Positions 8,463 to 17,344 of a stretch of DNA of 64,000 nt are shown one piece after another. The translations under genes were made by a program, and so were the position numbers. The stretch is from Paenibacillus sp. GM2 (lineage in GTDB: Bacteria > Bacillota > Bacilli > Paenibacillales > Paenibacillaceae): the NCBI RefSeq assembly GCF_900069005.2, contig NZ_LN831279.1, positions 3,468,486 through 3,532,485 of the forward strand, written 5' to 3'. Position 1 is the stretch's first letter; each line of letters opens with the position of its first letter. The notes under the pieces are model-generated. The model ran no database searches. It was not told the origin of the DNA and saw nothing but the letters and a program-made list of their open reading frames with translations.

Positions 8463-9719
8463 ATGTCCGTTCGGAAGTATCCTTTGATTCACACTGCATT
8501 ACGTACTGCAACCACTTTATCTCTATGTATTTCACTGCTGGCTGTTCCCCTCTCGGCGCACGCCTCGGAGCTGACCAACATGACGGCAGCAGTCAGCCAG
8601 ACGGCCTCCTCCCCTATTATTCAACCGGTGCAATATGAAGGAAGTTTCCTTGCTGTCGGCGAGAATCGTCTGTTAAGCCGCAAAGATATCGCCCAGGAAT
8701 GGGAGGACCTTGATCCGGATTATTTGCCGGACAAAGCGATTGAAGCGGTAAAAAACCTCCTGACCAAGCAGGATTTCGAAGATCTGTTTCCCTATCGCCT
8801 CGGCTCCAAGGAATGGTTCAAGGTAGCTGATGGCAAAGAATACTTCAAAGCCGATCAAAGCGACTATTTCTCCTATGATAATCTATTAAATGCTGTTGCG
8901 GAAGTATCAAATATCAAGATTAAAATCAGCACCCGTGCAGGGAGCACCGCCCAGGAAATTTACAGACTGGATAAAGAAGCCAAGGTCGAGACGCTTGTCC
9001 TTCGCTCCGACGACTTCAATTCACCTGCGAACAAAATCAAGCCGATCGATACGGTCATCGTCGACTGCGGGACCTTCCTGAAGGAAGGGTTCAAGAAAGA
9101 CCGCAAGCGTGAACTGGCTGCATTTTTGGCAAATCTATCGCACGAAACCGGCGGGGGATGGGCGACCGCGCCTGGCGGACCGCTCAAATGGGGACTGTTC
9201 TGGAATGAGAATATCGCGGGAAGAACTGGCGCCAATATGGATGCCTTCGTTGATCCGGCCAGTGCCAAGCTGTTCCCCGGAACAGCAGGCAAACGTTATT
9301 ACGGCCGCGGCCCGATTATGCTAAGTTGGAACTTCAACTATGGCCTGTTCAGCTCGATTATTTATGGAGATAAGAGCATCCTGCTCGATAACCCCGAGAT
9401 CGTGGCCGCCGACGGTAAAATCGGCTATATGACTGCCATTCTATTCTGGATGACACCGCAAGCGCCAAAGCCATCCGCGCATGATGTCATGGTCGGCAGA
9501 TGGAAACCGAATGCCCAGGAAAAGCAGCTCGGGCTGGATCGTCCAGGGTTTGGCATTACGATCATGGTGCTGAACGGGCTGGAGACCAATCTCGGGGAGA
9601 CCGAGGGAAGTCCTGTGCAGCGCCGTGCCGGCCACTATCGTGATATTACGAAGCGAATGGGCCTCGATATTTCCGGCGAGAAGGTTGACACGCTTAATAT
9701 GAAACCTTTTGAGAGTTGA
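8463..9719 (+). CDS. Secreted glycoside hydrolase family 19 chitinase
   Basis: Predicted extracellular endochitinase of 418 residues. Residues 1-34 are a signal peptide (basic start, hydrophobic LCISLLAVPLSAHA, cleavage after AHA). A 190-residue N-terminal extension of unrecognised function precedes the GH19 lysozyme-like core. The core shows SHETGGGW with the catalytic acid at E228, WNENIAGR, and YYGRGPIMLSWNFNYG, the GH19 substrate-cleft signature. I start at the ATG at 8463, 7 nt after AGGAG; the ATG at 8457 is only 1 nt from it. No carbohydrate-binding module is evident. The gene is monocistronic, with a terminator behind it and a cre-like box in front, consistent with glucose repression. 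Confidence 0.9.
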   Translation: MSVRKYPLIHTALRTATTLSLCISLLAVPLSAHASELTNMTAAVSQTASSPIIQPVQYEGSFLAVGENRLLSRKDIAQEWEDLDPDYLPDKAIEAVKNLLTKQDFEDLFPYRLGSKEWFKVADGKEYFKADQSDYFSYDNLLNAVAEVSNIKIKISTRAGSTAQEIYRLDKEAKVETLVLRSDDFNSPANKIKPIDTVIVDCGTFLKEGFKKDRKRELAAFLANLSHETGGGWATAPGGPLKWGLFWNENIAGRTGANMDAFVDPASAKLFPGTAGKRYYGRGPIMLSWNFNYGLFSSIIYGDKSILLDNPEIVAADGKIGYMTAILFWMTPQAPKPSAHDVMVGRWKPNAQEKQLGLDRPGFGITIMVLNGLETNLGETEGSPVQRRAGHYRDITKRMGLDISGEKVDTLNMKPFES

Positions 9720-9744
9720 TTCATATGCATATTTAAGAAGAAGC

Positions 9745-9786
9745 AAGCGGTTCTATGGAATTTATTCCATGGAATCGCTTTTTTTA
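9745..9786 (+). terminator. Intrinsic terminator of the chitinase gene
   Basis: Arms 9745-9760 (AAGCGGTTCTATGGAA) and 9765-9780 pair over 16 bp with two G-U pairs and a TTTA loop, followed by TTTTTAT. Confidence 0.9.
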
Positions 9787-10003
9787 TAAATGCCTTACAA
9801 TCATTAGTTCAATTTAAACAATTCAAATTTTTGAAACAATGATTCCTTAATCCCGTAATAACTAACACAGGCCCCGGGTGGCTCTTGATTACAAATATTT
9901 AGGAGCCATTGCAGTTAATATCTGCTAAAATTAAAAAAAAGCTTTGCGACATAGCCTTTTATGGGCTGCAATAATCTAGGTATTAGCAAAGGAGGTGTGG
10001 CAT

Positions 10004-10747
10004 TTGAATAACTCGAAGCTTCCCAAATTGTTAGGACTTATCGTCGGAATTGTGCTCCTGAATGTCATTATCTTATCCCCAGGGCTCATTGGACTGCGCA
10101 TAGGCGGAGATAGCGTTCTCCAGACTGCCCTCGGCGTAACGCTGCTGGTCATTAGTTTTCTTGTCCTGCTCAATGGGAGCTATAGCCTGCTCTTTAAACC
10201 TCCTGCCCCGACACCCGTTAAAGACATAATTATACACGAGGATTACATAGAGGCGCTGTATCATTATAGGGGCATCACTCCGCTGAAGAGCGATATTGTC
10301 CTGTCCCTGGATCAGCTCGAGCGGATCGAGAAGAAGAAAGGAACCTTGATGGAGGTCCTTGGACAGCGATTTGATTCGACCGAGCTAAGTTATAAGAAAT
10401 TTAATTCTGTGATCAACGAGGTTGAGAAATTATTTTATCTCAATGTTAGAGGTCTTCTTAATAAGCTGAGCGTATTTGATGCTTCGGAATTCTCCGGCCT
10501 GGCCAATCAGCAAGCCTCCGGACGCTTCTCCAACAGGCTGATTCAGGAGAAGAAGCTCTTATACGATGAATATATAGCATCGATCAGAGGCTACATTGGT
10601 GCAAACGAAGAGATTTTGCTGAAGCTTGATAAGCTCCTGCTGGAGATCACACAGCTAGGCAGCACGGATTATAAGGATGTCGAGGAAATGCCTTGTATGA
10701 AAGAGATCGACGCACTGATTAATCAGACTAAATTTTATAAGCAATGA
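10004..10747 (+). CDS. Two-TM protein with coiled cytoplasmic domain, XpaC-like
   Basis: The product is 247 residues from a TTG at 10004, which has AAAGGAGG 8 nt upstream; the GTG at 9995 overlaps that site. Two membrane helices fill residues 5-27 and 38-63, followed by a charged, mostly helical cytoplasmic region. The family is not certain. The position directly before a VWA protein and TelA, and the two-helix plus soluble-domain layout, recall XpaC, which pairs with the TelA homologue YaaN in B. subtilis. Biochemical function is unknown; XpaC was named for a phosphatase-substrate phenotype. It lies 13 bp before the next gene and shares its operon. Confidence 0.6.
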   Translation: MNNSKLPKLLGLIVGIVLLNVIILSPGLIGLRIGGDSVLQTALGVTLLVISFLVLLNGSYSLLFKPPAPTPVKDIIIHEDYIEALYHYRGITPLKSDIVLSLDQLERIEKKKGTLMEVLGQRFDSTELSYKKFNSVINEVEKLFYLNVRGLLNKLSVFDASEFSGLANQQASGRFSNRLIQEKKLLYDEYIASIRGYIGANEEILLKLDKLLLEITQLGSTDYKDVEEMPCMKEIDALINQTKFYKQ

Positions 10748-10760
10748 AAGGGAGATGAGA

Positions 10761-12449
10761 ATGGCGAGAAGAGGAAAATCATTTATAGTACTTGCAATCA
10801 TAGCGGTGGTCGTATTTGCCTTGGTCTATTTCGGAATCAATCTGACCTCCAATATCGGCAAATCCGAGACGCAGATCACTACGGAGGATGCCTCGAAGCG
10901 GCTGGAGAAGCTCTATAACAAAATTCGCATAACAAACGCGGAACCGGTAAAGGGACAGATCGATCTTGATCCGGTTAATATCGCTGATTCCCTGCCCGAT
11001 ATATCCAAGTTCCCGATTACGGTGGACAATACAACGGATAGCTTCGTTGAGATCTTCTCCTCCCCTGAGAAATCCGGGACAGGATCCGACGATTGGCTAA
11101 ATGAGGTTGCTGAGGAGTTCAACAAAGCTCAAATCTCAGTCAACGGTCAGACCGCCTCGGTCAAAATTCGCAATATCGCTTCAGGTACCGCCACGGATTA
11201 CATTCGCTCCGGGAAATATATCCCCGACGCCTTCACCCCTTCCAATGAGCTATGGGGTGAGATGGTTAAGGCACAAGGGATCAAAGCCGAGATGGTGACG
11301 GAGAGACTTGTGGGCAATGTCGCCGGAATTGTAACCAGTAAGGCCAAGTACAGTGAGCTTGTAGAGAAGTACGGCGCCGTTAATGTGAAGACCATTACGG
11401 ATGCGATAGCCGATAATGAGCTGTCCATGGGTTATACGGACCCCTTTGCCAGCTCGACTGGACTCAATTTCCTGGTCACAGCACTCTCCACCTTTGACAG
11501 CTCGAACCTTCTTGGAGACACTGCGGTTCAAGGCTTCGAGAAATTCCAGGCCAACGTGCCGTTTATTGCTTCCACAACTCTGCAAATGCGCGATGCGGCC
11601 AAAACTGGCGCTCTGGATTCCTTTGTGCTTGAGTATCAGCTCTATGCAAATGCGGCAGATCTGAAGGGCGGCTATGAATTCACCCCCTTTGGCGTGCGAC
11701 ATGACAGCCCGTTGTACGCGCTTGGCGATTTGCCCAAGGAGAAGCTGGACATCATCAAGGAATTCGCCAAATTCGCCAAGCAGGATAAATATCAAAGCTT
11801 GGGCAAGGACAAAGGCTTCAACATTTTGGAAGATTATCGCTCAGAGCTGAAACCGGTCGACGGCAATACCCTGTCCGCAGCCCAGAAGCTGTGGAAGGAG
11901 AAGAAGAACGGCAATAAGCCGATCGCCGCAGTCTTCGTAGCCGATGTATCGGGCAGTATGGATGGAGAACCGCTAAGAAGACTGAAGGAATCACTGCTGC
12001 AAGGTCAGAAATTTCTGGGCAGAGATAACGGCATTGGTCTTGTCTCCTACTCTGACGATGTAACGATTAACCTACCAATTGGTATCTATGATACGAATCA
12101 GCAATCCATGTTTGTTGGTGCGATTAACAGCCTGCAGGCTGGCGGCGGAACAGCTACCTTCGACGCAATTGTGGTCGCCATGAAGATGCTGCAGGATCAA
12201 ATATCCGCTAACCCTGACGTAAAGCCGCTGATCTTCGTCCTAAGCGACGGAGAGACCAATGAAGGCCATTCTCTCAAAGATATCCGTGGGCTGATCGAGA
12301 CCTATAAAATCCCTATATACACCATTGGATATACTGCAAATATCCAGGCGCTTCAGACCATTTCCAGCATTAACGAAGCAGCTAGCATCAATGCGGATAC
12401 AGATGACGTTGTGTATAAAATAGGCAACTTATTAAATGTGCAAATGTAA
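10761..12449 (+). CDS. Membrane-anchored solute-binding-like and VWA domain protein
   Basis: The product is 562 residues. An N-terminal membrane anchor (about 5-27) has no lipobox, so the protein stays tethered outside the membrane. Residues about 75-340 resemble a type II periplasmic binding domain (NEVAEEFNKAQ, then YIRSGKYIPDAFTPSN, then MGYTDPFASSTGLNF). Residues about 385-560 are a von Willebrand A domain with an intact MIDAS: D395-V-S397-G-S399 in ADVSGSMDG, Thr in GGGTATFDA, and Asp in VLSDGETNEG. The ATG at 10761 is 6 nt from GGGAG; 10755 abuts it. It is between the XpaC-like and TelA genes. Such domain pairs occur in stress clusters, but a ligand is not predictable. Confidence 0.85.
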   Translation: MARRGKSFIVLAIIAVVVFALVYFGINLTSNIGKSETQITTEDASKRLEKLYNKIRITNAEPVKGQIDLDPVNIADSLPDISKFPITVDNTTDSFVEIFSSPEKSGTGSDDWLNEVAEEFNKAQISVNGQTASVKIRNIASGTATDYIRSGKYIPDAFTPSNELWGEMVKAQGIKAEMVTERLVGNVAGIVTSKAKYSELVEKYGAVNVKTITDAIADNELSMGYTDPFASSTGLNFLVTALSTFDSSNLLGDTAVQGFEKFQANVPFIASTTLQMRDAAKTGALDSFVLEYQLYANAADLKGGYEFTPFGVRHDSPLYALGDLPKEKLDIIKEFAKFAKQDKYQSLGKDKGFNILEDYRSELKPVDGNTLSAAQKLWKEKKNGNKPIAAVFVADVSGSMDGEPLRRLKESLLQGQKFLGRDNGIGLVSYSDDVTINLPIGIYDTNQQSMFVGAINSLQAGGGTATFDAIVVAMKMLQDQISANPDVKPLIFVLSDGETNEGHSLKDIRGLIETYKIPIYTIGYTANIQALQTISSINEAASINADTDDVVYKIGNLLNVQM

Positions 12450-12473
12450 ATTTTGATATAGGGAGAGGTTGAA

Positions 12474-13613
12474 ATGTCATTTTCCATGGAAGTAGTCAGC
12501 CCGGAGGAATTGAAGAACGCAATTGAAGAACAGGTCAAACCGGAGCCGGAGGAAGTAACAGAGCTTAAAGTGCTGGCAACAAATAACGTGTCGGCGATTC
12601 TCGACCTTGATTTGGACTCCTTAGAGAAGCGGAAGGAGATTCTGCAATCCATCGATACCTTCGGTATAAATACGATGAGAACCTCTTCGGAGAAAAATGC
12701 ATTGCTGCATGTATCCGTAGGGAACCTGTCCAAGACCGGCGATGAGGGCGGCCAGGTAGCCAAGGGCTTAACCGAACTGCAGCTGCAGCTCAAAGATTTG
12801 GACCCGAGCGCCATCGATTTTGCCAAGAGCGGTATTCTCGGCATGTTCTTTAACCCGCTGCGAGCCTATTTCGCCAAATTTCAAAGAGCTGACTCCGTCA
12901 TCTCCGATATCATTGTCTCCCTGGAAAAGGGCAAGACCATCCTGAAGAACGACAATACGACGCTGGAATTCGAACAACAGGCATTAAGAGAACTGACCAA
13001 GAAGCTGCAAAAGGAAATTCAACTCGGCTCATACATGGATCAGGAGATCGAAACCCAGCTCGAAGCGGCAAAAGCACGCATGGAATCGGAAGAGAAAATT
13101 CGCTTCATTACCGAGGAAGTCTTATTCCCACTACGCCAGCGCTTAATGGACCTGCAGCAGATGCTGGTCGTCAATCAGCAAGGCATTATGGCGATCGAGG
13201 TTGTCATCCGAAACAATAAGGAATTGATCCGCGGCGTAGATAGAGCGCGTAATGTGACAGTATCGGCCCTGAAAATATCCGTTACGGTTGCAAGCGCCCT
13301 CTATAACCAGCGCATCGTGTTGAAGAAGATCGAACTGCTTAATGAGACGACTAATAATTTGATCAGCGGCACCTCCAAAATGCTGAAGGATCAGGGGGCA
13401 GCCATCCAGAAGCAGGCGCTGGAATCGTCGATTTCCGTGGATACGCTTAAGCAGGCCTTCACGGATGTGATTGAAGCCTTTGATTCGATCAGTACCTACA
13501 AGCAGGAGGCGCTTCCTAAAATGCGGGATACGATCATCCAATTCAGGGAATTGGCAGAGACCGGCGAGCAGCAGATCCGGCGCCTTGAAAAGGGTAAAGC
13601 ATTGGGACTATAA
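12474..13613 (+). CDS. TelA/YaaN-family toxic-anion resistance protein
   Basis: A 379-residue soluble, helical protein typical of TelA/KlaA/YaaN (PF05816) in length and C-terminal signature (AFDSISTYKQEALPKMRDTI and FRELAETGEQQIRRLE). Members were named for tellurite resistance but are general envelope-stress proteins; the molecular role is unknown. The start has GGGAGAGG 5-6 nt upstream, 24 bp after the VWA gene. Third and last gene of its operon, ended by a terminator at 13641-13677. Confidence 0.88.
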   Translation: MSFSMEVVSPEELKNAIEEQVKPEPEEVTELKVLATNNVSAILDLDLDSLEKRKEILQSIDTFGINTMRTSSEKNALLHVSVGNLSKTGDEGGQVAKGLTELQLQLKDLDPSAIDFAKSGILGMFFNPLRAYFAKFQRADSVISDIIVSLEKGKTILKNDNTTLEFEQQALRELTKKLQKEIQLGSYMDQEIETQLEAAKARMESEEKIRFITEEVLFPLRQRLMDLQQMLVVNQQGIMAIEVVIRNNKELIRGVDRARNVTVSALKISVTVASALYNQRIVLKKIELLNETTNNLISGTSKMLKDQGAAIQKQALESSISVDTLKQAFTDVIEAFDSISTYKQEALPKMRDTIIQFRELAETGEQQIRRLEKGKALGL

Positions 13614-13640
13614 GAAGCAGGGTCAAAACGTTAAAATAGA

Positions 13641-13677
13641 AAGAAGCTGCACCTATAAGGCGCAGCTTCTTCTTTTT
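13641..13677. terminator. Terminator between convergent telA and the DUF5692-like gene
   Basis: AAGAAGCTGC (13641-13650) pairs with GCAGCTTCTT (13662-13671), followed on the plus strand by CTTTTTC and on the minus strand by TCTATTTT. It serves telA best and may also act on the opposing gene. Confidence 0.85.
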
Positions 13678-13690
13678 CATGATCGGATCA

Positions 13691-14605
13691 TTAGTTCTGC
13701 TCAGCGACCGCCTTGTATGCCTTCAAATCGCTATACACTTCAACCTTGAGCGGATTGCGCTTATGCTTCGTAATTTTATAGATATGATAGATGAATACAG
13801 CAATATTCGCTGCCAGGGACAAACCGCTGACGACCCATAATGCCGTCTCGCTATGTGAAGATTGCACCGCGAACTTGGATTCACCTACAAATGCCGGAAA
13901 GGACATCGTGAACATCATCCAAATTGCCAGCGTCTGGGCGCGATGCTGCAGCCAGGCCCCCTTCTTGAAGAAGAATGCCGGAATCGTACAAGAGATAAGC
14001 AGGGCAGCACCGGCATAGAAAGAATGGTCGGATACGCAATTGTACACATAAGCGAAATTCCAGATATCATAGGCGATAATCCAGAACCAGAGCTGATCCG
14101 GCCAGACCATGTCCCGGGAGCGGCTTTTGCTGACTACAATGCCCATCCATCCGGAAATCGTAATAATATTCAGCAAGCCGGCGATACCGTTCATGATGTT
14201 CCATGGACCGCCAATCATCATAACGCCGTCTACCATTCCGTTCAGGCTATATACCTGAAAATCCCGAATAACGGCTTCAAGAATGTTAATCGCTAGAATA
14301 ATCGCCGGGAACATCAGCATGTATTTATTTTTGTCCATCCCCTTCATGAATCTTAAAGCCATAAATCCTAGACAACCAGCAAGCGCTGAATAGACCTTAA
14401 CCCAGTGGAACCAGGTGCCCACGCTTGAACCTTCCCCCGCCGTGTTTGGCCATACCGCAATCGTCAGCACAACTGGCAGCACCAGGAAGAGAGCCAGAGA
14501 AACCCATTTACTCATTCGCGCCAGTTCATTTACCAGCATCAAGCCGGCAAGCACAACAAACCACATCACGATAGAATACCAAGGCATTGCCTCAAATAGG
14601 AACAT
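13691..14605 (-). CDS. Polytopic membrane protein, DUF5692-like
   Basis: The product is 304 residues with about eight to ten membrane helices and aromatic-rich loops (WFHWVKVYSALAGCLGF, WPDQLWFWIIAYDIWNFAYV). I recognise it as DUF5692-like; no function is established. The ATG at 14605 is 8 nt from GAGGAGG, whereas 14626 would precede that site. It runs in the same direction as the FAD oxidoreductase upstream but is separated by 251 bp and a weak hairpin, so it is probably its own unit. No catalytic or transport motif was seen. Confidence 0.75.
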   Translation of the reverse strand: MFLFEAMPWYSIVMWFVVLAGLMLVNELARMSKWVSLALFLVLPVVLTIAVWPNTAGEGSSVGTWFHWVKVYSALAGCLGFMALRFMKGMDKNKYMLMFPAIILAINILEAVIRDFQVYSLNGMVDGVMMIGGPWNIMNGIAGLLNIITISGWMGIVVSKSRSRDMVWPDQLWFWIIAYDIWNFAYVYNCVSDHSFYAGAALLISCTIPAFFFKKGAWLQHRAQTLAIWMMFTMSFPAFVGESKFAVQSSHSETALWVVSGLSLAANIAVFIYHIYKITKHKRNPLKVEVYSDLKAYKAVAEQN

Positions 14606-14765
14606 TGTATTAGCCTCCTCTTTCATCGATGTATTCGCTTCTCGCTTTGAATATATCGATTCATGACCAAGCTATCAAATCCCGAGAAGGCCCGTCCTTA
14701 TAGGCTTCGTAGACATTGCTTTGGAGATAGGTTAACACTATGCTTATCCTTGCTTTTCCATTCTA

Positions 14766-14784
14766 AAATCCGTGTATAACACGG
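14766..14784 (-). terminator. Short hairpin after the FAD oxidoreductase gene
   Basis: Six-base arms CCGTGT/ACACGG around a 3-nt loop are followed on the minus strand by ATTTTAG, 73 bp past the oxidoreductase stop. The short stem makes it a weak terminator or an operator for the next gene. Confidence 0.4.
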
Positions 14785-14856
14785 GAAATTCATCATTTAT
14801 CTGTAAACACGACTTGAAAGTAAAATATTCGCATAATTCGACAATTAACGACTAGT

Positions 14857-16110
14857 TCAAAAATAACGGTCCACTAGTGCTTTAGCATAATGGATACAAT
14901 TTTCAAGCGTCGGAAAGTTCATAATTTCGCCTGCAAAATAAATACCATACTTCCCCTGCATACTTTCAAGCCGCTCATAAAACCCGCTCTCCAGCGCCGC
15001 TGTATCCACATGCGGAAAGTGATTCCACCGTTTCATCATATACAGCCGGATATTCTCACCGCCAAGCCCTGCCAGTGTAGACTCGATATTTTCACGCATT
15101 TCCGCGTCACTCATGCGCTCATTCTCTGCTACATAAACCGTGATCAGATCGGTCTCGGCCAGGTCTGCCCATCTGTAATACCACGCCATCATTTGCCCTC
15201 TGGACCCAAGTCCCATATTGCCGGGAATGTATCCGGAGAGCTTGGGCATATGATCTACCCTGTAGGCATAGACGCGAAATTTCTCGTCCCTGATACTCTT
15301 GAACAGCTCCCCTTCCTCGCGGGTTAACTCGGTTCTATGGGCAAAGCCCTGCAGGGGAGCGGTATAGATCACTTTATCAAAAAATAGCGGCCCTTGATTT
15401 GTCTCCACTCTAACCCTGCCCGTATCCTCCTTGCGGATTTGCTGTACTTCACAGGTCAATCTCAGATCAGAGACCCGGTCTGCCATTCTTCGCGTCAGCT
15501 CGGTGACACCGTTCGGCCAGGAGATCATATGCGTAATCTCAATAAATGACACCAAATTATCGTAATTGAGCAGCTTCAAGACGTATACCGCCGGTACATC
15601 ATCTATATTGCCGAAGCCGAAGGCGCAAAAATAATGCATAAATACTTGCCTTAGCACAGTTAGCCCATTCTCATTGCACCAGGTAGAGAACGGCTTGCAT
15701 AGTTCAGGTAGCATTGGCTTGAACCCAGGTTCTCTGACAGCTTCATAGCGGCTCATCAGCGCTGGCAGACGTTTGAACTCACGAGCGAAATCAGGCATCT
15801 GCTCGATAGGAATCTGCGAGATTTTGCCTCCATGCGGGTGGAAGAAACCTCTGTCTAACAGCGGCCCCTTCTCCAGCAGATCAAATCTCTTCATATACTC
15901 CATCGTCATTCCGTAGGATGGCAAGCCGATCAAAGCGCCCATCTCATAGGTCCGACCTTTATATTCAATGGAGCAGCATTTGCCGCCCACCCGGTCAGCC
16001 TGCTCCATAACGGTGACGGAGCGATACCCCCTTAATTCCAGCTCATAAGCTAGGGATAATCCGGAGATGCCCGCCCCAACAATTCCGATATGCCCTTCTC
16101 TTCCCGCCAA
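14857..16110 (-). CDS. FAD-dependent amine-oxidase-like oxidoreductase
   Basis: The product is 417 residues. The N-terminal Rossmann fold has IGIVGAGISGLSLAYEL (about 8-24) and a glutamate plus RVGGKC (about 36-45) for FAD, as in protoporphyrinogen oxidase, phytoene desaturase and monoamine oxidase relatives. The C-terminal FAD motif appears as GIYFAGEIMNFPTLENCIHY. Substrate is not predictable. No signal peptide or membrane helix, so it is probably cytosolic. It begins 6 bp after the transposase-like gene, with no room for its own promoter, so the two are cotranscribed. This fixed pairing suggests that the upstream DNA-binding protein regulates or partners the enzyme. Confidence 0.82.
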   Translation of the reverse strand: MAGREGHIGIVGAGISGLSLAYELELRGYRSVTVMEQADRVGGKCCSIEYKGRTYEMGALIGLPSYGMTMEYMKRFDLLEKGPLLDRGFFHPHGGKISQIPIEQMPDFAREFKRLPALMSRYEAVREPGFKPMLPELCKPFSTWCNENGLTVLRQVFMHYFCAFGFGNIDDVPAVYVLKLLNYDNLVSFIEITHMISWPNGVTELTRRMADRVSDLRLTCEVQQIRKEDTGRVRVETNQGPLFFDKVIYTAPLQGFAHRTELTREEGELFKSIRDEKFRVYAYRVDHMPKLSGYIPGNMGLGSRGQMMAWYYRWADLAETDLITVYVAENERMSDAEMRENIESTLAGLGGENIRLYMMKRWNHFPHVDTAALESGFYERLESMQGKYGIYFAGEIMNFPTLENCIHYAKALVDRYF

Positions 16111-16116
16111 AATAAC

Positions 16117-17190
16117 TCATCTCCTCGTATACAGCCATAATGGCAGCGGCTCCTGTATTCCTCTGGAGTCCAGCACAATATCCGAAGGAATTTTGCCCCT
16201 GTTTCCCCCCTCTTCCAGAGGGCGAACGTAGTTATAGTGCTTCATATACTGATCAAGACACTGTTCGAGCGAATTGAAGGAAGATGGGCTTCCTTCATGC
16301 CAAAGCGGCTGGTAGAACCGGTTCATCAATACGCCTGTGAACTCATGCAAGGGCTGGAATACTTCGGAATGATCGGCACTATACGCTATGAAATGAATGT
16401 CATGCTTATGTAAATAATCCGTATACTTATGCGTCCCCCGCTCCCAGGCGGTTGAAAATTCCTGGCTCTTATTCGTGACCAGGTGGTCTATCTTCAGATG
16501 AAAGGTTCGAAGCAGCGGCATGATCCTGAAGCGCATGAAATCGATCAGGTTGATCGACGACCTCTGATTGTACAGCTTAACGAGAGCCAGTCTGGAGTAA
16601 GAATCAAGAATAATATATTGATATACTCTCCCCACCTCCGGGAATTTGCCCAAATATTGAATGGTCTGCAGGCAGATATATCCGGGATAAGCATGCTCCG
16701 CATCTTCCATTCGGTAATCCAGCTGAGGATGCCTCTCACCCTTGGGCCGCATTGAATGAAGCTGTCGGTTGTCCGCGCTTTGACCGGAATCAGATCTTCG
16801 GCCACGGCTTCCCTTCCGGCTCTTGATCTCTTCAGCAAATTTCTCTCGTTCCCCCCTGCGGCTGAGTCCATGTCTGCGCAGCACATTATATATTCCCGAT
16901 TCTCCCGTACGGATGCCTTCTTCCTGCAGCTCATAATAAATTCGTCTTGGCCCATCCTCCGGGGAGCGCACCACATATTGCAGAATCATCCGCTCTGTCC
17001 TGCGATCCACCTGATTTGGCATCACCGGCAGGCGCGGCTTCTCGCTCAGACCGGCCATACCCTGACGGATATAAGCATGGTACCAGCGATAGTACAGCGT
17101 CCGGGAAATGCCAAATTCCTTGCAGGTCTCCGCCACATTGCCGCTGCGCATCCCCTGCATAATAATCCGGTACTTCTGCTGCTCATTCAT
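16117..17190 (-). CDS. Transposase-derived HTH/integrase-core protein lacking DDE residues
   Basis: The product is 357 residues. Residues 2-110 form the paired helix-turn-helix of IS481/IS3-like transposases (TCKEFGISRTLYYRWY, then GIYNVLRRHGLSRRGE). Residues about 165-340 follow the RNase H-like integrase core (YLGKFPEVGRVYQYIILD, then HYNYVRPLEEGG). In an ungapped comparison with family consensus, the first catalytic Asp (QxDT) is Q175, the second (TDNG) is N240 in TNKSQEF, and the Glu (NGxxERxH) is Q279. It is full length with an open frame and good ribosome site (AGGGAGG, 7 nt before the ATG at 17190), has no terminal inverted repeats noticed, and sits 6 bp before the oxidoreductase. I infer a domesticated DNA-binding protein rather than an active transposase. 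Confidence 0.75.
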   Translation of the reverse strand: MNEQQKYRIIMQGMRSGNVAETCKEFGISRTLYYRWYHAYIRQGMAGLSEKPRLPVMPNQVDRRTERMILQYVVRSPEDGPRRIYYELQEEGIRTGESGIYNVLRRHGLSRRGEREKFAEEIKSRKGSRGRRSDSGQSADNRQLHSMRPKGERHPQLDYRMEDAEHAYPGYICLQTIQYLGKFPEVGRVYQYIILDSYSRLALVKLYNQRSSINLIDFMRFRIMPLLRTFHLKIDHLVTNKSQEFSTAWERGTHKYTDYLHKHDIHFIAYSADHSEVFQPLHEFTGVLMNRFYQPLWHEGSPSSFNSLEQCLDQYMKHYNYVRPLEEGGNRGKIPSDIVLDSRGIQEPLPLWLYTRR

Positions 17191-17274
17191 TTCCATCCCT
17201 CCCTACCGTTCCCATTCCTTCTGCCTCTCTTCTTGAGTATATGAAATAAAGGGCTTACACACCGTGAAATGAAT

Positions 17275-17315
17275 TACAGCCGCTCCATGCGAGAAAACTG
17301 CACAGAGCGGCTGTA
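17275..17315 (-). terminator. Hairpin after the GH3 gene
   Basis: Perfect 11-bp arms TACAGCCGCTC (17275-17285) and GAGCGGCTGTA (17305-17315), 30 bp past the GH3 stop. The T-rich tail is weak (ATTCATTTC), so efficiency is uncertain. Confidence 0.65.
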
Positions 17316-17344
17316 TATAAATCTGCTATCGCTTTTATATCGCT

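Noticed and set aside
16117..17196. Active insertion sequence
   Set aside because: Catalytic acids appear replaced, no terminal inverted repeats were noticed, and the following gene is 6 bp away.
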